Of a stretch of 64,000 nucleotides of DNA, positions 46,541 to 57,772 are shown piece after piece. The notes beneath the pieces are model-generated. The model had not been told where the DNA came from, did not search any database, and worked only from the letters and a program-made list of their open reading frames with translations. A program made the translations under genes and the position numbers. Source of the stretch: Cryphonectria parasitica EP155. Taxonomy: Eukaryota; Ascomycota; Sordariomycetes; Diaporthales; Cryphonectriaceae. Numbering within the stretch: the first letter of the stretch is position 1; the number at the start of each line of letters is the position of its first letter. The DNA lies in the NCBI RefSeq assembly GCF_011745365.1, contig NW_024468914.1, positions 890,001 to 954,000 of the forward strand, given 5' to 3'.

Positions 46541-47849
46541 ATGGAGGGAAATGTGCTTTTGGGCGTGCCATTGGCATTCACCATTCTCGGTGCACTTGCT
46601 GTCGGTCTTCGCTTCTATGTTCGCACCAGAAACCAAAATGTCCTGGGTTGGGATGACTGGGTTATGCTTCTGGCTGTGGTAAGAAATGCGAAACTAGGCG
46701 TTAGAAATCTACTGATAGTTACGTCTTAGGTGATTGAGATCGTCAACCGATCCTTGACCACGCTATCGACAATATATGATCTCCGAGTTCCTCCGACGAC
46801 TGAAGACGCGGTGCTGGCACTGAAGTACAACTATCTCGCTCTACCGTTTCAAGTGACGGTATCCGTATTGGCGCGACTCTCCATTATGCTTTTATTGATC
46901 CGTTTGTTCTCTGTTCACAAGTGGTTCAAGCGGTTCTTGATCATTCTATTCACTATCTTGTCTGTACTCAGCATTATTTTCATTCCAATAACCTTCTGCC
47001 AAGTGACTCCAGCCCAGGCGCTCTGGGACTACTTGCTGGTCGTCACGAACAGGTGGAATCCAAATATCTGGCTATACTTAGCGTGTGTTATCCAATGTTC
47101 GTATGATCCACGCCTTCGCTATCTTGGGGCTGTTGAACGTTCGAAGCATTACTGATTCATTGGGACAGCTATCTATACCTTCTCGGATCTAGCGTTTGTC
47201 ATGCTGCCCGTCATGATTATCTGGAGACTGTAAGTACTCTTATAAGGAACATAATAGATGACGCACAGAAACACCGAAGTCCCTTTCCAGAACGGGGTCA
47301 GAATTTCACGCTCACTTCCCCGCTTTTAGGAATATGCCACTTCGTCAGAAGATAGGCCTTATTATTCTCATGGCGATGTCTTTGCTTACCATGGTCATGT
47401 CAATAATGAGGACTGTTTGGATTGTTGTGTCGTACAGTGGCAGCTCGGCTCTAGAAACTTATGACGAGACTTCAATCCTAACGCTGGCTCTCCTGGAGGG
47501 AGACATGGTCATTATCATGGGCTGCATCCCGACGTTGCGGAGTCTCATGAAGCTGAACCTGTCACAAGTCGGCTTGTCATTCTCAAACTTTTTCGCCAGG
47601 TCCAAATCGAAGCCCTCGACAATGGACAAGAGCTACAATAGTTCTGGACCATACCACGACTTGGAGCTCAGCACTAGGAAACTAGCTGCTATCGGTCAAA
47701 GTGAGAATGTCCAAGTCTCTACTGCTGTTTTCCACCCGAATAATAGGAGCCAAGATGAGTTGGTAGGAGAAACTGAGGTTAGGCGAACAGACCAGTTTTC
47801 TATCACGTACGAATCGGCAGGGGACGCAGAAAGACATGCGGGACAATAA
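46541..47849 (+). CDS. SAT4/PTH11-like integral membrane protein (fungal rhodopsin-like domain)
   Basis: Four exons: 46541..46678, 46730..47096, 47169..47229, 47330..47849, giving 361 aa. About seven hydrophobic segments are present, with family marks LRFYVRTRNQNVLGWDDWVML near the start, the FCQVTPAQALWD loop, and SIYTFSDLAFVMLPVMIIWRL across the 61-nt exon 3. The C-terminal 120 residues are polar and probably cytosolic. Proteins of this family are common in fungal genomes, often beside biosynthetic clusters. Some act as PTH11-type receptors and most have no known role. Its position between two P450 genes, divergent from the first, suggests it is part of the cluster. Confidence 0.88.
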
Positions 47850-48155
47850 GACCATTTAGAATTTGATATATGAAGAGGTTTGGAGGAATATACCAGGAGA
47901 ATATTGCAGAAAATAGAGAGCTTTTCATCTAGGGAATCAAACAAGCCGCCCCGGACATAAATTCAACAGACCTTGAAGTAATTGCTACATGGTTAACGGT
48001 CTCATGTTGACCCCGCCACGCTACCCATCAACTTCCAATACACCTTTCAAGTTCATCCGACACGTGTCGAGCATCTGGGCTAGGCAAACTCAATGTGGTT
48101 ATTGCTTGGCATCGTTTGAATCTGTAGAAGCAGTGGAACCCTTGTTTGGCCTCAC
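47850..48155. other. Short convergent gap
   Basis: About 300 nt between the 3' ends of the SAT4-like and P450-2 genes. Nothing notable seen. Confidence 0.5.
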
Positions 48156-49790
48156 TCATGTTCGCCGTCTGATCCTGATTTGAGCACTCGTCGGAGGCAA
48201 CATTATGCTTAACAGACTTCTTCTCTTGCCTGGTTTCTTTACTATTTCCACATCGTAGTGCATAATAATATGAGCAAGAGCCTGCTTCATAGTCTGCGCG
48301 GCGAACCACCGGCCAGGGCACGTGTGCTTCCCATACCCGAAAACGAGGAAGGAGGGGGTGATGAATGTAAGAGACTCGCGTTGAGACGCGTGCGCGGCCG
48401 TTCCCGCCAGACCTTCGAACTTGCGTGAGAAACGAAAAGCGTCGAAAATCAGTGGATCATCGTAAAAATTGGTATCCTGGTGTATTGACTGTGTAGGAAA
48501 GACCATCCGGACTCCTCGGGGAATGCGAATTCCATTGCCCAAATCTAATTCGTTCGAGACTACGTCCCGAGCAAGCCCGGCCACGTTGAAGTCAGAAAGA
48601 CGCATAGATTCGCGAATGGCTGAGTCGTGCCTATAGAGACGATCGACAGCTTGTCTCGTTGAAAGGCCGTTGTATCTTGCGTGAATTAGTCTGCACTCCG
48701 CCTCCAAGCCGCTGATAAAGTCCTCTTTGGATGGACTGTCGTAGATATCGAGCACACAGTGAGCGAAGACATAGACCATTCCAACAACAAACATAATGTT
48801 GGCCGTAAGAAGCCGAGTCGCGATTCGGACTGGATTTAGTTCGTCCGGGCCTTGTTTGGCGCAAAGAGGAATAATCCATTGGAGAAAATCGTTCTATTAG
48901 TTCCACGTCAGTGGCAGTCTCATTGTAGAGGGTGGATGGAGTCTCAAACTTACCGGAAAACTGTCCACTGCTTGACTTGTTCTCCAAACCCTCAGTCTCT
49001 CTTCGACAATAGGCACTAGGATCTCGAGGCAGCGAGCGTGATAATATTTGGCTCGCAGTGCCACCAATGGTCCTATCAGACCCCTCATGCGAGGTGGGAA
49101 GCAATTGATCATGGCCGAGCCCATAACAACAGAGTCGGCGAATTGTCTGGACCGCTCGAAGAAGGTCTCATCCCGGCACATGGGAAGTCCTATAAGAATT
49201 CTTGCTGCTGCGCGAGTGAGAATGCGCCCACAAGTGTCCCACATATTCAGAGTCGTCCAATCTTTAGATGTGCCCCAACATTCTCGGAAGGCAATATCAA
49301 GTTCCTCGGCTGTTGCAGCAGCTAGGGAGTCGAGATCCTTATTTTCCCCCATGTGTTTCCGCACGACGTCGAAGTGAATGACATTCATGTACACGTCGCG
49401 GTCAGAGATCATGTAAGGAAGTCCAAGAGTCTCGATTTGGGCCTCAAAGGACCTTAATTCGCTGTCGGGTTTATGAAGCAAATCCAGCATTGAAGGTGGC
49501 AAAACTACCACCGCATCGCCTGTCCAGACTGTGGGCAGAGCAAACGGTAATTTCTGCGTTCTGGAGAATTTTTCATAGCCAGTATGCACATTATGCTGCG
49601 TCGACGTCAAGGACCGCAGCAAAGCTCGTGTCCATGGGAATATGCCACCGGAAGAGACACCGACCATGTCAAGCTTTGCCCATAGTTGTGCCTTTTTCTT
49701 ATCCTGTACGTGTGATGTTAGGAACCGTCTTGCTATCAGAATGCCAATGAAGAGTAGGGCTAAACACAATAATTGACAGGGTGAGATCAT
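48156..49790 (-). CDS. Cytochrome P450 monooxygenase 2 (CYP68/ent-kaurene-oxidase-like)
   Basis: Two exons, 48954..49790 and 48156..48893, over a 60-nt intron, giving 524 aa. The chosen start, MISPCQLLCLALLFIGILIA, gives a proper N-terminal anchor; the frame is open further upstream without a reason to use it. The ExxR is seen in IRESMRLSDF, and the heme loop FGYGKHTCPGRWFAA places the cysteine at 471. The overall pattern (RGVRMVFPTQSIHQD, FDAFRFSRKFEG) resembles the ent-kaurene-oxidase/CYP68-like fungal group, members of which oxidise terpenes but also aromatic scaffolds. The intron is placed at FP/NDFLQWII, a segment typical of this group. Confidence 0.9.
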
Positions 49791-50934
49791 GTTGACGATT
49801 GTTGGATCAGACGTTGGAGGGGTTTGGGACACATGGCGCTTGGTTACTGAAGGATGTTTTCGGCCGGCATAAAGTTCTTTCCCATTCAGTTTATCTCGCT
49901 TCATCTCGCTTCAAGCTAATCCGAATCCTCAAGTCACTCTTGGTTATGTGCTTCTTTCATGGACTCTATCTGATTACCGGGGCATCCTTTTACTGCGATA
50001 TGACATAATGCTACTTTACGAGCAGATTTAGCAATGCCAGCCCGTTGTTGGTGGCGGAGGCAAAGCACAAACTATCCCGTGTAGCCCAAAAGTGGTGGTA
50101 ATGCTGCAGTGAGAATGAAAGGGTGTAAATGCAACGCACCAATTCATTGACTGGCCAAGCATCTCGCGTAAGCATCTCGGACAAGCTTTTTCTGCATATC
50201 AGCTATGACATCTAGATGATACGTCCACCTTTGGGGATGGAATATCAATTCATGTGGATCCATTCGCGTGTAACCACATTCACAGATTGTAGACCTTGTC
50301 TCATCCTCCTTTTTACCCTTTTCTTTTTGGATGTTGACAATGATGGAACATCGGACTGAGAGTTCGACCTAGAGTTCCATCAGTACGACGCGGCCAGGCA
50401 GAAGCCAACACCCACCCCAAACCAGCGCCTGTCGGCCGCCCACAAACCCAACTGGCCACTTCAGGGATTTCACTTACGTGAGATTCGGTTTCCCTAGGAA
50501 ATGATCGCATTACGTTCTTACAGATGATGTCATCTTGTCTTATTTGCCCCCAGATTACCCCGCCAATCAACCTTGCTGTGGTAGGTTGGCGGCGCATTGG
50601 ATTCGCTGCAATGTAATCAGGGATACATGCCTGGAGTTGAACGGCACACTGTATCTGAGCCATGGGGTATTCTGTTACGACCATTGCCTCCCAATATGTG
50701 CTGAAAAGAGCCAGCACTGGTATTCTTACTGTAGTGTATTTCAATGCAATACGGTACCAAAGCCGGGGTCAAATGTTCCATGAAGACTTTGCAACCGGAT
50801 CTACCTAATAAAACCAATTGCAATATTAAACTTGATTCGGATGTTGAACGATTGCTAGCTGCTGGAAATGACTACCCTCGAAACCTACTACTACTCTGAT
50901 ATGCTCACTGATATCAGAGACAATGCTGGTGGCA
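49791..50934. other. Intergenic region, about 1.1 kb
   Basis: Promoter of P450-2 (a CGGCCG palindrome lies at 49861-49866) and 3' flank of O-methyltransferase 1. Short Cys-rich frames near 50530-50780 lack an ATG and a signal peptide. No gene supported. Confidence 0.5.
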
Positions 50935-52326
50935 CTATGGCAGACGCACTTCCATCAAGCTCTCGTGACTCACAGGGTTGTACACGTATGTCTTGATCAG
51001 CTTCAGTCCAGCCTCGTCGATCACACTGCGCCACTGTTTCTCTGAGCGTTCCATTCCCGCAAACGCACCCATCATCGTTATATCCATAGAGGCTGCATCA
51101 ACATGTGCTCCAACTTCAGGTAGGATCATCTCATCAATCAGAAGAATAGAGTCTGAGGACATGGCCGACTTGGTATTTTCGAGAAGCTTGCGAACTTTAT
51201 GAGGCGGGTGGTTGTGGAGAACTCCTCGCATGAAGTAGAATTTGGCTCCTAGTATATGGGAGGTGAGTCAGAGCGGTTGTTCATGTTGATCTCCTGTTGG
51301 AATCGTCTTACCTTGAATCGGTTGACGATCAAAGAAATCATGGGCCATATTCTCCACTCCAGGTGTTTGCAGTGCCTTGGCAATTGAGTGCGGCAAGTCT
51401 TGGAGTATCACTCGACCGGGCACGTCAGGATACTTCTCTTTGAATTGAGCACACTGATGACCGATCCCACCGCCGATGTTGACGTAGAGGGCTCTGTCAG
51501 CCCTGCAGTCTTGTATATGTTCTTTCACAGGGTATACGATAAGCCAAGAGAGCTCTGGTTGGCGTCGGAAAGCCATGAAGTCGTTGAAGTAGGCCAGATT
51601 CTGTGGATGGTCCACAAACCAGGCAAACTGGTGAATATCCGTATTCCAGGCTTCTTGAAAAACCGTGTGAAGCTCATCAGTGGGATTTTTATATCCGATT
51701 TTCTTCAGGAAGCCGGGCAGCACCTGGTACTGTGGTGAGACGGTTTCGAAACTACAATCTGTGTGAGCGGTCTCATCGCCTAAGCTGGTGTTGTCTCGGG
51801 AAGAAGAAAGAATATTCAACCTACTAATGGCTCACTCCTGCCTCAGTGACCCTCTCTGCCAGGTTTCTGGTCAGGTGGTTCGCGGCATACTGGTCGCTAG
51901 CGACCTCTTCAACGGCGCCTATAGCGGCGAGGTACCGAAGGAACCGATCTATATTCAAGTCAACATGCATATCGTGGAATTGCATGCAGAGGGCGTCGAA
52001 CTCAATAACAGTGCCTCTGCATTAGTGTGCTGAGATATGTCAGTCACGGTCACGGGCTCATGACGTTCGGTCAAGAGCCTGAAAAGTCCCAAATCAAAGC
52101 CGATTTTTATGACAGCCGTCTGAAGGTTCTGATATTGATAACCATTAATGACCTGGAAAACATTGAGAGGAGGAGGGAGACCTACCATGGCGCCGTATCG
52201 GTGTAGTGTATCGTCAGACGTCTCCATTGAATATGCCAGCTTATGCAGGGCAGACATGAGGTGCTGACGACCTACTTCGTTGGTCACTGCCGCCAACTCC
52301 CTGATCTTCTGTAAAACTTCATCCAT
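50935..52326 (-). CDS. S-adenosylmethionine-dependent O-methyltransferase 1
   Basis: Four exons: 52002..52326, 51825..51948, 51312..51751, 50935..51248, giving 400 aa. The N-terminal dimerisation region (LAYSMETSDDTLHRYG...) is followed by a winged-helix substrate part (LLNRFLRYLAAIGAVEEV). The SAM-binding loop is YVNIGGGIGHQ (Gly 243-245), and the catalytic His is expected in FMRGVLHNHPPHKV. Splice sites were picked by family continuity: the donor of intron 1 is weak (GTTCGA), and intron 2 joins GVSHY to FETVSPQYQVLP. It transfers a methyl group to a phenol or enol oxygen. It is next to the NRPS-like gene on the same strand, so it probably methylates that product. Confidence 0.88.
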
Positions 52327-53578
52327 ATCGTGCTAGGGGGTAGTCAAGACCGCGGAAGGTAAGATGGATAGCAGTGATCTTGATAAACACGCAACGAAGT
52401 AAGTGCTATCAACCACCGCCTTTGAAACACGAGATATGGAGGCCGAAGAACAGCTCGACAAGGTCTCTGATATAAGAAGGCGAGTGTAGATGGTGCAGAA
52501 TAGTCAGCAATTTGATCTGTGGTTGCTTTCAGACAAGTGATCGGCATCAACCACAGGGAAGAGAGCAGAGGAACCTAAGACAGGACTTAAACGCACAATC
52601 ACAAGGCCTGACAATGCATAGATGACAAGAACATGACGGCAGTCCTTTCAAGTTGCTGATATCTAGTCAAGTGAGACGGCCAAGACAGAATTCACTGAGT
52701 GATACGTGCCCCATGCAGTTCGGGGCCCGAGTAGGCCACCTCGAATCACTAGATCAAGAATAATAATTCCGTACCTCGGTGCATTGACGCCGGCAGAAGC
52801 GATCCGTAGATGGTGTAAACGTGAAAGGAACTTGGGGTCTCAAGAGTTCGGTCAAACATGGCTCATCTGTGACATACGGTACTATGGTACAGTATTTTCT
52901 TCGCTCGGCAAACTCGCATCACCATCAGCAGCCAGACTTGAAGCCTTCCGTAGCACGGTAAGGTAGGAGTGGGGGCCAACAGCAAACTTGGTGCATTCAC
53001 TTGGGGAATTACGTGCATCCTATTGCAACATCGTATAGGTGTCTATGCGGAATGTGTCACGTCGTACGGCATATGTATGTGGAAGGTCTGCATCGTGAAA
53101 TCCGAGCTGAATGTACTACAGCCCGCAAGGATCCGAAGCCGCCACCTCGACAAAACAATAGCTGTAATCCAGCCCTGGACTCAGTACAAACGTGTGAGTT
53201 ATTGACTTATCACATTAATGCCGTCGCAATTTGAACTAGGAAGCTGTACATGTCGTGTGCAATGTGAATAGTGACATTTCCTTTCCGGCAAATTGGTGCT
53301 GATCAGGATTCTGCATATTCTCCATACCCTGCCCTCTTTCCTTTCAATTCTGGTTAAGAAGGGATGCTTTCACTTGGGTGAGACAGCGTCAGCTCTTCGG
53401 CCCGTTATCCAGAAGAGGAATACGCACAAAAGAAAGCTCGAGGTGATTACTGAGCCGACACCCTAAGCATTCAAATGTTACGCTTTGATATCAGAACTCA
53501 TGCTTACCTAGGGAACTCCTATGGACCTATGTAATTGTGGAGTAAAGCAGAAGAATGAGAGAAATCTTTTCCATGAAT
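52327..53578. other. Intergenic region, about 1.25 kb
   Basis: Promoter of O-methyltransferase 1 and 3' flank of the NRPS-like gene. GC-rich palindromes lie at 52720-52730 and 53398-53404. No gene supported. Confidence 0.55.
52720..52730. promoter_or_regulatory. Candidate Zn2Cys6 site, TCG-N5-CGA palindrome
   Basis: TCGGGGCCCGA is a palindrome with the TCG-N5-CGA spacing known for AflR-type regulators and also reads CGG-N3-CCG. It lies about 390 nt upstream of the O-methyltransferase 1 ATG. Function is inferred. Confidence 0.35.
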
Positions 53579-56500
53579 TCAAAGTCCCCTAGCCTTCAGA
53601 GCGGCCTGCAGTGTTATAGCAAACCGAGCGACATGGTCAGGCCCAAGCATAGTATAATGCTCCCCTCCAACAGTATGGAATCTTGGCTCCGTCCGACTAA
53701 AGTCTTTCCATTTACTGAGATGTTTTGTGACCCATTCCTCACGCGTTGCAGATGCTATTTTCAGAGGTATGGCGTGGAATACATCAAGAACATCTACCAT
53801 GCCATCGGGGTCATATTCGCTAGCCATACTCTTGCACATTCTTCGTCAGTAATCAGGAGCATGACAGCTTCAGATGCATTTCGAGCACTTACTTGTAGAC
53901 CAAAGGCTACATCAGCCCACCTGGCAAGTTCTATCTCGCCTAGCCCGAGCTCGTCCATCCGAGGCCCATCTGCTACCTGGAGAACCTGTTTTAGTGCCTC
54001 GGTACGGGGCACAGCCCGGAAGCCCTTCTCTTCACAAATATCAGCATATTCTTCTGTAGTGAGACCCAAGAAGTAAGCTAGATGTAACAAGCACATGTTC
54101 CAGTTCAGATAGCGCATCCGCATTTTGATGTGCGGTGGTAGGTTGAAGCTACCCAGGAAGCGCACCGAGCTCCCACCGTCTTCAGAGTTAAGCAGTTTAG
54201 CCATTTCGAATGCTAGCATAGTCCCATAACTGTAGCCAGCAAGTGCGTACGGGCCTTTCGGTTGTTTCTGCCGCATGGCTCCCACATAGGTCTGTACTGT
54301 CTCGATGATGGATGAAAAACGCTTTTGGTTCGGCTCAAAGCCTCGAGCTCTGAGTGCATACACCGGCCTGTCGTCATCACTCATGTGTTGAGCTAGTCCA
54401 ACAAATACCAGGACCTCTCCCACGCCGGGATGTACGAGCCACAAAGGCGCTTTGGTACCATGTGATCGCAATATGACCACTGGGTCATAGTCTACCGCTG
54501 CTGGCAAGGCGGGATTTGCAGAATCGCGGATGAGATCAGGGCTGAGGGCAGCAGCCAATGACCTAACAGTAGGATGTTTCATGAGCATCACTAGAGGAAT
54601 TGGAATGCCTATTCGCCTGTCGATGCGACGCTTAATTCGGACGAGGTCCATCGAAGTGCAGCCAAGCTCAAACAGAGGAGTGTCCAGACTAACTGTATCA
54701 GCAGATATCCTCAACGTCTGCGCAAAGTCTTGGAGAAGACTTGCTTCTCCTTCATTTGCTGGAAGCCCTGTCCGTTGTCTCTGTCCTTCAGCAGCATCCA
54801 AAGCCTCGGAGTGGAGATCAACATCCCGGCTAAAGGCACCCCCTTCGAAGAGCGATCGCATTTGAGCTCGAGATATCTTGCCCAAAGTAGTTGTAGGGAG
54901 TAATGGCAGCGATTCTTTTCTTAGACAAAAAACAAGTGGACGGTGCCCAGAACACATGAAACATGCGTGCGCTGCCATCCCGTGGATCCTGAGCAGCTCC
55001 TCAGCCTGCAAGGGCCATTGCTTTGGAAGGTATGCGACGGTGATTTGCTCGGTATTGGCCGCCCTGGATGGGAAACTGATAACGCGAGCAACGTGCGCTC
55101 CCAAGGCCTGCTCGAGAGCCCACTGAAGCTCAGCCGAAGAGACTTTGACGCCATTGATATTAATAACGTCCTTTGCCCGGCCACCCAAACTGAGATTGCC
55201 AGCAGAATCGATTCTTGCCTGGTCGCCGGTGCGAAACCAGCAGCCATCAGCGGTAAAAGCTTCGGATGTTGCCTTTGGATTGCGATAGTACTGGTCGAAA
55301 ACAACATCTCCGCGTACCTCAAGATCGCCCAGCTCGTTGGGCAAAGCCGCTCTCGTGTTGCCTTCGGGAGTGGTCACAGTAATGCGCATATTTATTCCTT
55401 TCATACACCGGCCGAGAGACGATACGGAGTTTCTATTCTTCACATCGTATTCCGGGCATTCGAGGTTGTATATCGCCCCAGCGCAGGTTTCTGTCATGCC
55501 AAACCCTGTGACGATGGCATTACTGGGCGCGCCATGCCTCTCGAGAAGGGCTGATACTGCAACACATGTACTGACATCGTTGGCCTCGCCCCCAGAAGCG
55601 AGAAACATGAAATCGGATAAGTCCCAGGGACCCTGGCTGGTCGAGGACTCAACGGCTGAGATGAGCTTGGCAAGAAAGAAGTTGGGAGCGAAGGAGCGGG
55701 ATACACGGTGGGTGCTGAGGAGGTCGAGAAAAGTCGTAGGCGATGACAAAATATCTGCGGCGTGAATGTGGATTTGACCGACGCCAAGCCAGAGAGCCTG
55801 GAGATGAATTTCGACGAGGCCGGCGACATGATCGAGGCCAATCCAGTTTAAGAAAGGCCGACCGTCTGGGAGCAGTCGAACAGAAGCCTTCCCTTCAACC
55901 GCAGCGAGCACTTGGTGGTGTGTCAAGCATACAGCTTTCGCATTTCCAGTACTGCCGGACGTCAACATGAGAAAGGCTGGCGTCCGTTCACCAGCGTACA
56001 CATGGTCTGCCTCATGATTTCCTGGTCTTGTTCCGTGATCACCAAGTATATATAGGTCGCTGGGTCCATTTGTTCCCTTCTTCGCCAGCAGCGTCTCGAT
56101 TGTATGCACCTCGAAAGAGTGACCTCCATCGAATAAAGGAAGATACTCGGCATTTGTGATGCAGATAGGAGATTTGAGGAGTGACGACAAATTCTGCAGG
56201 TAGTTTTGTCGTTGTTTATCAAGATTGCTCAAGGGCGATGAGAGAACCGGTAACCCGTTTGCAAGAAGAATGGACCAGAACCACAGGATAGTATCCCAAT
56301 GGTCCCCTAGATGCAGCAGAATAGGCTGGCCGTTTCGAAATTTCTCCAGAGACCGTATCAGGACGCTGTTCGTCTTGGCACGCGTGTACAAGCTACTGTA
56401 TGAAACTTCCTTCGGCGTTGACACATCTCCAAGGGGATAAAAGCTGAGCAACCGATCTGGTTTTGATTCTGATTGAGCCTTGAGGAGATCTTGGAGACAG

Positions 56501-56607
56501 GATCGCCCAGTGGACCATGTCGTTGCATTTGCTGGCCGTGGCTTCTCCATCCATCGATTCCAGATTCCCGCGCAAGAAGACCGCAGACCGGACAGAGTGT
56601 AATACAT
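53579..56607 (-). CDS. NRPS-like synthetase with A-T-TE domains (aryl-pyruvate-dimerising type)
   Basis: Two exons, 53893..56607 and 53579..53830, over a 62-nt intron, giving 988 aa. The adenylation domain spans about 30-590: A3 core LTSGSTGNAKAV (about 215-226), GFGMTETCAG (about 368-377), WFRTGDQARID, GRAKDVININGVKV and the A10 Lys577 in TTTLGKIS. The thiolation Ser652 lies in FELGCTSMD. The thioesterase has Ser793 in GYSYGTML and His963 in GGEHYTMLGPDH. There is no condensation domain. Enzymes with this order activate aryl-2-oxoacids (4-hydroxyphenylpyruvate, phenylpyruvate, indolepyruvate) and join two of them in the TE to give terphenylquinones, furanones or butenolides. The exact substrate is not known. 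It is the core of the cluster. Confidence 0.93.
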
Positions 56608-57772
56608 GTTGTCTTGCGAAGCTGGTAGTACGTTAAGCGATGTGAGCCAAGTTTGAATGTATTATCGAGGAGGAGAGCACACGATAACAATAAGAAATTT
56701 GAATTCGTATCGAGCTCAGACAGATAGCAGTTAATTAGTTATGATGCTGCTTTACTCCGAAAAAGTTTTACTCTCAAGGCAGCCAAAATCCCTCTTGCAT
56801 CTAGGCGTACTAACACTATTCAGAACATAACATTCATAAGCTTCCCCGGAAAACTCGTGCCCTGCAACTGGGAATGCAATTTTTCACATTTGCAGCTAGA
56901 GGATTGTGTAAATCCAAAGCAGCGGGGATTGGGGCCGAGCGTGAGTAACACACATGCAGTTGAGACACACCTCAAGGATGCAGCCAGCTGATCCTAAGAA
57001 TTTTGTGGCGGAAGGGGTGTGAAGAAAAAAGTATTACCCTCCGAGCTTCGTTTGCGAGTTGAATTGGAAGGTAGTAGATCAACGAAGAATGGGTTAAGTT
57101 AATGCAACCCTATTCGGAGCACGGCTAGGGCTTACTGTACACCAATAAAACCGATGAATGTGTGCGCGGTTGCCTAAGTGCATGAAACTCATGCGGTGGG
57201 TGTACTACGGTAACTGTTGGGGATGGATGAGGTCGGCATGAAAGTTGATGTACTACACAAAAGAACCCATATCGTGTACTCTGAATGTAAACATCTACTT
57301 GAGTATTCACTTTAAGCATGATACCTAGATTTCCGATATATTGCTTAGTGGGTGATTCGCAGACCCCAAAAACTATGGGTTGCTCAACGCGACATGGCTT
57401 CAATTAACCCGTCATTATCGGCCCGTTCACAATCCTTACATTCAATCGGAGCGAGAGTCTTGCGGATCATGTTGCCAATGCGGCTTGCTATCGGGCCCGA
57501 GACTCTCTGCAACTCCCGCCTCTTCCAGCGTAAGGATGCTGAACGTTTCCGTGCTTATTGGAGCGATGAACACAGATTCCATATGGCTTGGGCAGTGCTC
57601 ATGTAACACCCGTTTTCCTGGATGTATAGCCACCGCAAGGTGGGACTGGTAACTGACAGACTCAGTTGTACACAGAAACTTTCGTTCCCCCTTCTCCGAA
57701 GGCAGATACCAACTGTAAGATCTTGGGTCTTCACCCCTGAACTCTACCTTTGCTTCTTGAACCCTCGACATC
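56608..57772. promoter_or_regulatory. Divergent promoter region of the NRPS-like and O-methyltransferase 2 genes
   Basis: About 1.2 kb shared by two divergent cluster genes, so it may control both. Candidate GC palindromes: CGGCCCG at 57419-57425 and TCGGGCCCGA at 57491-57500, the latter 270 nt before the O-methyltransferase 2 ATG. No gene supported. Confidence 0.45.

Noticed and set aside
50313..50744. 143-codon leftward frame before O-methyltransferase 1
   Set aside because: No recognisable domain and it overlaps a competing frame on the other strand; likely chance.
50535..50783. 82-codon rightward frame with about ten cysteines, possible small secreted protein
   Set aside because: It starts with TTG, not ATG, has no signal peptide, and no upstream exon could be joined with confidence.
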